Positions 42,680 through 48,625 of a stretch of 48,625 nt of DNA are shown piece by piece. Origin of the DNA: Vasconcelosia minhoensis LEGE 07310. GTDB lineage: Bacteria; Cyanobacteriota; Cyanobacteriia; Phormidesmidales; Phormidesmidaceae. The notes under the pieces are model-generated. The model searched no databases and was not told the DNA's origin. It saw only the letters and a list, made by a program, of their open reading frames with translations. Position 1 is the first letter of the stretch, and each line of letters starts with the position of its first letter. A program made the translations under genes and the position numbers. The stretch is from NCBI RefSeq assembly GCF_015207255.1, contig NZ_JADEXG010000040.1:1-48625 (forward strand), in the 5' to 3' direction.

Positions 42680-44629
42680 GAACGAGTAATTTCACAGGAG
42701 CCCAAGTCTGATTCGGGTCACTCGTGCAATACCACAGCTCACGAGTTTGATAGCTCCAGTCGCTATGGAAGCTGCAGAGTATCCTCTGCAGCCGCGTTGG
42801 GCCTAGCCCTATCGGTGGGCGCTTCTGGAGCCCTTTTTGCCTATCATGACGCCGCGATCGCAGCAGACCTTCCCTCTGCTGACAGGGTTCCGGACATGCT
42901 CTCTGATTCGTTGCAGGCCGCGTCTACCGATGTAGACTCAACTGCTCCGACTTACCACGTTGTGGAGGATGGCGAAAGCCTCTGGCAAATCGCTCAGCGA
43001 TACCACACCGATGTTCAATCACTCAAAGCTGCCAACGGCCTTTCTCCTGAGAATGGACTCCGGGTGGGACTCGTTTTGCGAGTGCCGACGGCTGCCGAGC
43101 GCTCTGTGGCTCGTGCGGCGGCACCAGCCAACGTCCCAGTCGCGGCGGCAGCTCCCAATAGCAATACGGCTACCGCTGCCTCTTCGGGGAGAACCGAGAA
43201 AGATGAAGCTCTGACTCCAGGTGTGACTGGGCGACTTACTCCGCAGCCGCTACCCCAGGCCGCATCCGCTCCAGTGGAGGCAGCGCCTTCCCCGCTCATG
43301 ATGCCTGTGGCTGAAACCGAACCCACCGATGTGCTGCGTTCGGCTGGCTTGGTCTCCCAGTCTGATGGCCTCAGGCAGGAATTGGAGAGCCTGCACTCAG
43401 CCGAGTCAGCGGCTGAGGCCGAGTCTGAAGCAGCCGCATCGATGCCTAGCCCACCTCCGGCTGCACCAGCTGTTGCCCTGTCTTCGACCCCGGTCAACGC
43501 TTCAGTCAGCTACCAGGTGCGGTCGGGTGATACGGTCGGCAACATTGCTCGCTCTTTCGGCATTAGCTCGGAGCAGCTGATTCAGGCGAATGCCATCGAC
43601 AATCCCAATTTAATTATTGCAGGCACTCAGTTGGTGATTCCCCGTACCCAGGCACAACTGGGTATTGGCGGCCCGGCTCCGACTTTAGCTGCCGCAAACA
43701 GGGCCGAATCCTCAACAGCCGAGACAGCGCTAAAGCGCGAGGCGGCTGAGCGCAGTGAGCGTCTGGCCCATTTGCAGGAAACTGCCGTACGTCCATTAGA
43801 GTCTACGCTGATGGATGCGGCTGGCCGTACTGAAATCGCGATCGCCAGAGCCGAAGCGACCGGGGGCACAGAGCCCGCAGCGATCCAAGCCGATCCCTAC
43901 GTCGCCAGCTTGCTTCAGGATGTAGAGGCAATTCGACCGGACCAGACGCCTGTCGTCGATGCGGGAACAGAACTAGCTGAGCCTGCTGAGAGCGAGACCG
44001 TAGTTAACCCCGAGTTTCGACCAGATTCTCAATCTGGAGCTCAGGGGCAGGTTTCAGAGCCGCCGCAGCTGGCGGCGGCCGACACTTCCGCTAGCGCCGT
44101 TGATACATCAGAGCTGCTGGCAGCCGCTCCGCTGAGCCCAGATGCCTATGCGCCCAATCGGAGCCGTCCGGCGGCCGGGCAGACCGTCTCTCCAGAGATG
44201 CCGCTCTTACCCGACGCCGGCGAGTACCTGCCAGAAGCGCCGGATTACTTTGACGGTTACATCTGGCCTACCCGGGGCACCGTTACTTCTGGCTATGGCT
44301 GGCGCTGGGGCCGAATGCACCGCGGCGTCGATGTTGCGGGTCCAGTCGGGACACCTATCGTCGCCGCTGCGGCTGGCGTAATCGAGCGCTCGGGCTGGAA
44401 CTCAGGAGGCTATGGCAACCTAGTAGACATTCGTCACTCCGACGGCAGCATGACTCGCTATGCCCACAACAACCGCCTACTGGTGCGGCAGGGACAGTCT
44501 GTGCGGCAGGGACAGCAGGTGGCTGAAATGGGCAGCACGGGCTATAGCACCGGGCCTCACCTGCATTTTGAAGTGCATATGCCCAATCAAGGGACGGTCA
44601 ACCCCGTCGCCTATCTGCCTGGTCGCTAA
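42677..44629 (+). CDS. LysM / M23 (LytM) peptidoglycan endopeptidase
   Basis: 650 residues from the TTG at 42677, chosen on its GGAGGT site; the earlier in-frame TTG at 42569 has none. A hydrophobic segment (about 36-60, AAALGLALSVGASGALFAY) is a membrane anchor or signal. Two LysM domains follow: residues about 93-138 (VEDGESLWQIAQRYHTD) and 278-322 (VRSGDTVGNIARSFGIS), joined by Ala/Pro/Glu-rich linkers. The M23 domain (about 538-650) has H548-R-G-V-D552 and H628-L-H630, the zinc ligands, so it should be active. It would cut peptidoglycan cross-links in the periplasm. A leader with a terminator suggests regulation by premature termination. Confidence 0.92.
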   Translation: MERVISQEPKSDSGHSCNTTAHEFDSSSRYGSCRVSSAAALGLALSVGASGALFAYHDAAIAADLPSADRVPDMLSDSLQAASTDVDSTAPTYHVVEDGESLWQIAQRYHTDVQSLKAANGLSPENGLRVGLVLRVPTAAERSVARAAAPANVPVAAAAPNSNTATAASSGRTEKDEALTPGVTGRLTPQPLPQAASAPVEAAPSPLMMPVAETEPTDVLRSAGLVSQSDGLRQELESLHSAESAAEAESEAAASMPSPPPAAPAVALSSTPVNASVSYQVRSGDTVGNIARSFGISSEQLIQANAIDNPNLIIAGTQLVIPRTQAQLGIGGPAPTLAAANRAESSTAETALKREAAERSERLAHLQETAVRPLESTLMDAAGRTEIAIARAEATGGTEPAAIQADPYVASLLQDVEAIRPDQTPVVDAGTELAEPAESETVVNPEFRPDSQSGAQGQVSEPPQLAAADTSASAVDTSELLAAAPLSPDAYAPNRSRPAAGQTVSPEMPLLPDAGEYLPEAPDYFDGYIWPTRGTVTSGYGWRWGRMHRGVDVAGPVGTPIVAAAAGVIERSGWNSGGYGNLVDIRHSDGSMTRYAHNNRLLVRQGQSVRQGQQVAEMGSTGYSTGPHLHFEVHMPNQGTVNPVAYLPGR

Positions 44630-44669
44630 TCGACGGAGGTGAGTTCAGAGTCCGACTGCTGAATCAATA

Positions 44670-44711
44670 GGCCAGTCTTTGGGGTCATCCCTGCGAAGAC
44701 TGGCCCTTTTT
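44670..44711 (+). terminator. Intrinsic terminator of the M23 peptidase gene
   Basis: GGCCAGTCTT (44670-44679) and AAGACTGGCC (44696-44705) form a perfect 10-bp stem, followed by CTTTTT. Confidence 0.9.
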
Positions 44712-44860
44712 ACGGCCCCTTTCTGACGACGGGCCTGAATTTAAAGAGAAACGCGTTTTATCGGTCTAAGGCCGCTCACCCGTTTTGCATTTCGTGCTAC
44801 ATTTATTAAGCTTTAATTGTGGCCGCTGGGGCTTATCTCTAGGCCGCAAAGGCGTAACTA

Positions 44861-44933
44861 GGCTCAGTAGCTCAGTGGTTAGAGCAGGGGACTCATAAGC
44901 CCAAGGTCGCAGGTTCAAATCCCGCCTGAGCCA
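44861..44933 (+). tRNA. tRNA with CAT anticodon (Met elongator or Ile2)
   Basis: 73 nt. Acceptor GGCTCAG/CTGAGCC and D stem GCTC/GAGC are perfect. The anticodon loop CTCATAA gives CAT. The G1-C72 pair excludes the initiator. Sequence around the anticodon resembles E. coli tRNA-Ile2 more than elongator Met, so identity depends on lysidine modification and is left open. The anticodon stem has G-A and A-G mismatches at both ends, and the T stem one A-C mismatch. CCA is not encoded. Confidence 0.85.
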
Positions 44934-45014
44934 TCAAAAGCCCCCATGAAAGCTCCAGTCAGCGTCCAAGCAGCGCTGGCAACGGCTTGTGTTTATGCCT
45001 TGGAGAATGCGTTT

Positions 45015-45647
45015 ATGACGAGTCAGTTAGAGGGGTGTCTCAGAGTAGGTCAGCCGGCTCCTGACTTTACGGCAACGGCCGTTTTTGACCAAGAATTTAA
45101 GACCGTCAAGCTGTCTGACTACCGGGGTAAGTACGTTGTCCTCTTTTTTTATCCGTTGGACTTTACCTTCATCTGTCCAACCGAGGTGACAGCCTTTAGC
45201 GATCGCTACAGCGAATTCGAAGCGATTAACACCGAGGTGCTCGGTGTCTCGGTAGATAGCGAATTTTCTCACCTGGCTTGGATTCAAACCGAGCGTAAGC
45301 TTGGCGGCGTAGGAGATCTGGCCTATCCGCTGGTGTCGGATATTCGCAAGGAGATCAGCAAAGATTACGGCGTGCTAGAGCCAGAGCTGGGAATTGCGCT
45401 GCGGGGCCTGTTTCTGATTGACAAGGAAGGGGATATCCAGCACATGACAGTGAATAATCTTTCCTTTGGCCGCAGCGTTGAGGAAACGCTGCGGCTGCTG
45501 CAAGCAATTCAGCATGTGCAGGAAAATCCGGGCGAGGTCTGCCCGGTAGAGTGGCATCCCGGCGATCGAACAATGATCTCCGATCCGGATAAGCTCAAGG
45601 ATTACTTTACCGCTGTGCAGCCGAGCAATCAGGCTCAAGCCGACTGA
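45015..45647 (+). CDS. Typical 2-Cys peroxiredoxin
   Basis: 210 residues from the ATG at 45015, with GGAG 9 nt upstream; the in-frame ATG at 44946, only 12 bp after the tRNA, would add a non-homologous leader. The peroxidatic C54 lies in DFTFICPTE and the resolving C176 in GEVCPVEW. The GGVG and C-terminal YF motifs, which mark peroxide-sensitive 2-Cys enzymes, are present. The enzyme reduces hydrogen and alkyl peroxides with thioredoxin and protects photosynthetic cells. The length is normal for the cyanobacterial and chloroplast type. Confidence 0.95.
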   Translation: MTSQLEGCLRVGQPAPDFTATAVFDQEFKTVKLSDYRGKYVVLFFYPLDFTFICPTEVTAFSDRYSEFEAINTEVLGVSVDSEFSHLAWIQTERKLGGVGDLAYPLVSDIRKEISKDYGVLEPELGIALRGLFLIDKEGDIQHMTVNNLSFGRSVEETLRLLQAIQHVQENPGEVCPVEWHPGDRTMISDPDKLKDYFTAVQPSNQAQAD

Positions 45648-45708
45648 GTTTCTGAGATGCCAGCCAATTGCATTCGGTGAGAGCCGGTTTTGAGCAGACG
45701 GGCTGCCT

Positions 45709-47223
45709 CTATTCTGGGTTAGATGTCGGTTTGAACAGCGCTTGACTGTCGAGATCGCCAACATAGCGCCAGTGCCAGGGCTCTATCGGTGTCCCCGTAG
45801 CTGATTCAAAAGACGGCTCAAAGCCATAGTCAGCGCCATGCTGCGCTAGCCAACGGAAGGCGCGGGTCTGGGCAAAGCTGGGATGGCGGTCGGTTGTTTT
45901 GGCCGCGTCGTAGTCGCCGATTGCGATCGCATATCCGGTCTGATAGTCACTCAGTCTTAGCCGCCGTTTAGCCTCAGTCGTAGGCGGAGTCGGGCTGTCA
46001 TAAAGCTGCTCTCGCTGCTCGGCCCGCGACTGGTAGCCTGCCAGCGGGTAGAGGTTCACTCCATCGGCCCGGGCGGCCGCGACCATCGCCCAAAATGCCG
46101 TTGCCGCAGCGGGCCGGAGCTGAATGCTGCCGTCTTCTAGCAGGCTAGTGAGCTGCCGCGGCGATGTTTCCGGGTAGGGTTGAGGTCGCGATCGCCAGCT
46201 CTGCCAGTTTTGCTGCAAACGGCTCACCCGGTATTCGCCCCACTGCCAGGCATGAAAACCTAGCCCTAGAAAAGTCAGGCTGATCAGGATACCCGCAACG
46301 GCCTTGAGCCAAAACAGGTCCGGTAGGGAAGCTGCCGGGCTGGCGGACGGCCCGGCTAATAAAGGCTGCGCTTGCCCCGGAGTCACCATCACCGTAGGTA
46401 GGCGGCTATCTTCTGCCGTCTGCCGTCGGCTGACAATACCGGTTAGGGCGGCCAGCGCCGCTTCTGCCGAAGGATAGCGCTGCCCCGGAAGGTCGGTGAT
46501 CAGCTGGTCAATAAAACGAGTCAGGGTCGGGCTAATTTGGGCGTGATCCTCTTGAGGAGAGGCCCCGCCAGCGTACCGTTTCCGCTCCAGCTGCTCTAGA
46601 TCTCGGCAGTTCATCCCGGCCAGCGCCTCCAGGGCAATTAGCCCCAGCGCATACAAGTCGTCAGACGGCTGCGGTCGGAACTGCTTGGACGCGGCATAGC
46701 GGCTGGCTGGCTGGCAGCTCACGATCCGACCGCTAGGCTCGACCTCAAGCGTGCTGAGCATTTTGACCTGGCCAAAACCGATTAGAAAAATCTGGCCATC
46801 GCTTCGGCGGCGAATTAGCGACTCGGGCGTGATGTTGCCGTGAGCGACATTTTGGCGATGGACATGGGCCAACACCCCAAGCACCGCTTCAAGCAACCGC
46901 GTCACATAGCCTTCACTCAAGCATTTGCCCGGCACCAGCTCATGACTTAGCGCATGGCCTTCGATAAACTCTTCTGCCAAATAAAATCGCTCTTCCTGGC
47001 TGAAGTAGGCAAAAAGCTGGGGGATTTGAGGATGTCGGCCTAGCTGTTCTAGCGTCATAGCCTCCCGTCGAAAGCGCTTCAGCAGTTTAGGATGCGTCTG
47101 CCTCAACTCTCTAATCACGCATCGAGCTAGGCTAGGCGAGTGGTGATCGATTGCCAGGTAGGTCGCACCCAGGTGGCCCAGCTGTTTAACAATTTCGTAG
47201 CGACCCGCGAGCCGTTCACTCAT
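45709..47223 (-). CDS. Pseudokinase-TM-VanY-like fusion with degenerate active sites
   Basis: 504 residues from the ATG at 47223, where the family phrase LAGRYEIVKQLG begins; an ATG at 47253 and a TTG at 47265 are alternatives. The kinase-like domain (about 5-265) lacks the expected residues: the strand-3 Lys is R38, HRD is H128-G-N130 and DFG is G149-F-G151. One membrane helix spans about 309-328. The C-terminal domain (about 360-500) resembles VanY-type D,D-carboxypeptidases (AGYQSRAEQREQLYD, 'FRWLAQHGADYGFEPSF', EPWHWRYVG). The zinc-binding SxHxxGxAxD reads SDYQTGYAIA, with Y427 for His and A434 for Asp. Both halves look non-catalytic, so it is probably a sensor or scaffold at the cell wall. 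Confidence 0.85.
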   Translation of the reverse strand: MSERLAGRYEIVKQLGHLGATYLAIDHHSPSLARCVIRELRQTHPKLLKRFRREAMTLEQLGRHPQIPQLFAYFSQEERFYLAEEFIEGHALSHELVPGKCLSEGYVTRLLEAVLGVLAHVHRQNVAHGNITPESLIRRRSDGQIFLIGFGQVKMLSTLEVEPSGRIVSCQPASRYAASKQFRPQPSDDLYALGLIALEALAGMNCRDLEQLERKRYAGGASPQEDHAQISPTLTRFIDQLITDLPGQRYPSAEAALAALTGIVSRRQTAEDSRLPTVMVTPGQAQPLLAGPSASPAASLPDLFWLKAVAGILISLTFLGLGFHAWQWGEYRVSRLQQNWQSWRSRPQPYPETSPRQLTSLLEDGSIQLRPAAATAFWAMVAAARADGVNLYPLAGYQSRAEQREQLYDSPTPPTTEAKRRLRLSDYQTGYAIAIGDYDAAKTTDRHPSFAQTRAFRWLAQHGADYGFEPSFESATGTPIEPWHWRYVGDLDSQALFKPTSNPE

Positions 47224-47430
47224 CTTCAGCGCTGTTCGGGGATGGGAATTCATGGGAATATTCAAGTGAAATCAAGAAAATTTCGGACGGCTACCGCTAG
47301 GGTGCTAGCTTGCCTCCCAATTTAGGGCTGAATTACCCGACTCTAGCCGAACCTGGCATAAAACAGCTTCACTTTTTGATTTCTTTGCCCATTAGCGCTA
47401 TGATGTCTGACTGGTTTGTGAACAGCTGGG

Positions 47431-48180
47431 TTAAAAGTGTTCGGCTAGATGAACAGCCAGACCGTAAATCACTGGTGCCAACAGTAGAGCCGGTAAGAAC
47501 GACGCTACCCGAACTTGAGCAATCTCAATCAGGTTCAGACCCAGTCCCAGGATCATGATGCCGCCGATGCCGGTCACAAGCGCAATCCGAGGATCCTGAG
47601 CCGGGTTGGGGATTGCTGCCGCTAGGCTACCCGCCAGGAGTGAGAGGCCGCCCTGGTAGATCAGAATGGGCAAAATGGCAAAGCCGATACCAACGCCATA
47701 GCTGCCCGCTAGCGCGATTGAAACCAGCCCGTCCATTGTGGCTTTAATCACGAGCAGATTGGCATCTCCGCTCAGGCCGTTGCTGAGGCTGCCGAGCAAT
47801 GTCATTGGCCCTACGCAAAACAGCAGCGTCGCTGCGACAAAGCCCTCAGTGAACCGACCACTACCGCGAAACTGCTTTTTTAGCCGGTCGCCGACAGTGA
47901 CGAGCCGCTGCTCTAGCTGCCACCACTCCCCGAGCAGTCCACCGAATACTAAGGCGAGTAGTCCTAAAATTACGCCGTCAATTGAGCCAGCCTGGACGGT
48001 TAAGAGCTGCTGCCCCATGGCACTTCCAATGAATAAAGTAAATAGGCCGACGGCCTGGGTGATGATGACCTGCATGCGGAGGGGTAAGCGATCGCGCAGC
48101 AGGAGGCCGCAGCCGGTGCCAAGCAAAACGGTTGCTATGTTGATCCAGGTGCCGCTGGTTTTGGCCCATAGGCTTAGCAT
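47431..48180 (-). CDS. DUF554 family membrane protein
   Basis: 249 residues from the ATG at 48180; an in-frame GTG lies at 48192. It has about seven hydrophobic segments: INIATVLLGTGCGLLL, IITQAVGLFTLFIGSAM, VILGLLALVFGGLLGEWW, then FVAATLLFCVGPMTLLGSLS, and further segments to the end. The phrase LFCVGPMTLLGSLSNGLSGD is typical of DUF554. The function of the family is unknown; a transporter is the usual guess. No operon partner is apparent. Confidence 0.9.
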   Translation of the reverse strand: MLSLWAKTSGTWINIATVLLGTGCGLLLRDRLPLRMQVIITQAVGLFTLFIGSAMGQQLLTVQAGSIDGVILGLLALVFGGLLGEWWQLEQRLVTVGDRLKKQFRGSGRFTEGFVAATLLFCVGPMTLLGSLSNGLSGDANLLVIKATMDGLVSIALAGSYGVGIGFAILPILIYQGGLSLLAGSLAAAIPNPAQDPRIALVTGIGGIMILGLGLNLIEIAQVRVASFLPALLLAPVIYGLAVHLAEHF

Positions 48181-48221
48181 AGAGAGAACCACGGAGGCAC
48201 AGAGGTGTAAAAGTTTGGGGT

Positions 48222-48605
48222 CTAGCCGTTGACGAGGCGTTTGATGCCTTGTTTTAGGACGGGGACATTGTAGTTGATGAGCAGGCCGAGCCAGAGGTTT
48301 TTCAGCTTGAGGTAGGTTAGCAGCTGAGCCGTATGGATTGGGTGCAGGATTTCGACCGCTTTGAGTTCGACGATGACCAGGTCTTCCACTAACAGGTCCA
48401 AACGATAGCCACAGTCCAGTTTAATCCCCTTATAAACCACTGGCTGAGGAACCTGACTGGCAACCCGAACTCCCTTTTGCTTCAGCTCATAGAGCAAACA
48501 GGCCTCGTAAGCCGACTCCAGCAGCCCCGGCCCCAGCTCCCGATGCACCTCAATCGCCGCCCCAATAATCACCCCCGACAAAAAATTCGCCCTATCCCGC
48601 TTCAT
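48222..48605 (-). CDS. GxxExxY family protein (PD-(D/E)XK-like)
   Basis: 127 residues if it starts at the ATG at 48605. Three in-frame ATGs (48620, 48611, 48605) lie in a GGGGATGGA repeat; GGAGG is best placed for the last. The naming motif reads [17 protein letters not shown], and the acidic core is [19 protein letters not shown], where D, E and K fit a PD-(D/E)XK fold. The role of this small family is unknown. It lies at the edge of the window, so its upstream context cannot be seen. Confidence 0.85.
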   Translation of the reverse strand: MKRDRANFLSGVIIGAAIEVHRELGPGLLESAYEACLLYELKQKGVRVASQVPQPVVYKGIKLDCGYRLDLLVEDLVIVELKAVEILHPIHTAQLLTYLKLKNLWLGLLINYNVPVLKQGIKRLVNG

Positions 48606-48625
48606 CTCCATCCCCTCCATCCCCT

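Noticed and set aside
44946-45014. N-terminal extension of the peroxiredoxin
   Set aside because: The extra 23 residues are unlike the family and would start 12 bp after a tRNA; the ATG at 45015 has a ribosome site.

Overview
The window looks like chromosomal DNA of a cyanobacterium, probably a GC-rich filamentous or Leptolyngbya-like lineage; the genus cannot be fixed from sequence alone. The grounds are dense GCGATCGC (HIP1-type) octamers (for example 20480-20487), a cyanobacterial-type glutamate-cysteine ligase, a DnaK3/DnaJ pair with a very long DnaK tail, several pentapeptide-repeat and Uma2-family genes, short heptameric tandem repeats, and tRNAs without encoded CCA.

Layout. (1) 1-5.4 kb: the 3' part of a large membrane-anchored Ig-like protein, then a nuclease-rich patch (a broken Uma2 gene, an intact Uma2 gene, and a DUF559 nuclease bracketed by 48-bp direct repeats with a palindromic core), then a secreted pentapeptide-repeat protein. 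(2) 5.6-14.2 kb: a secreted TPR protein followed by the most interesting accessory block. This holds two DUF4157 (eCIS core domain) proteins with near-identical metallopeptidase-like HELTH blocks but unrelated C-termini, a small acidic chaperone-like protein, and a membrane receptor fusing a zinc ribbon and pseudokinase to a periplasmic phosphate-binding-type domain. It reads as a cargo/effector module of an extracellular contractile injection system whose structural genes are not in the window. (3) 14.2-25.5 kb: a hopanoid cluster: sulfotransferase, hpnA, hpnH, squalene synthase, an ABC exporter of cyclic-peptide type, hpnG, two Uma2 genes, hpnB and shc. Together these cover squalene formation, cyclisation to hopene, adenosyl addition, adenine removal, and possibly glycosyl or sulfate decoration and export. 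(4) 25.5-34.5 kb: mostly housekeeping and small genes: a truncated DUF389 protein, tRNA-Phe, a PPC-domain secreted protein, an oligopeptide-binding lipoprotein, a J-domain/pentapeptide fusion, a Fe-S thioredoxin-like protein, a tautomerase, yidD, and an orphan osmoprotectant-binding lipoprotein. (5) 34.6-48.6 kb: a PIN-PhoH ATPase, dnaJ-dnaK3, tRNA-Leu, gshA, trmL, a LysM/M23 peptidase behind a long leader that looks like a c-di-AMP riboswitch with an intrinsic terminator, a CAU tRNA with weakened stems, a 2-Cys peroxiredoxin, a second pseudokinase receptor carrying a degenerate VanY-like domain, a DUF554 membrane protein and a GxxExxY protein.

No transposase, integrase, rRNA or CRISPR array was seen. 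Gene functions are family assignments from motifs read by eye. No database search was run.
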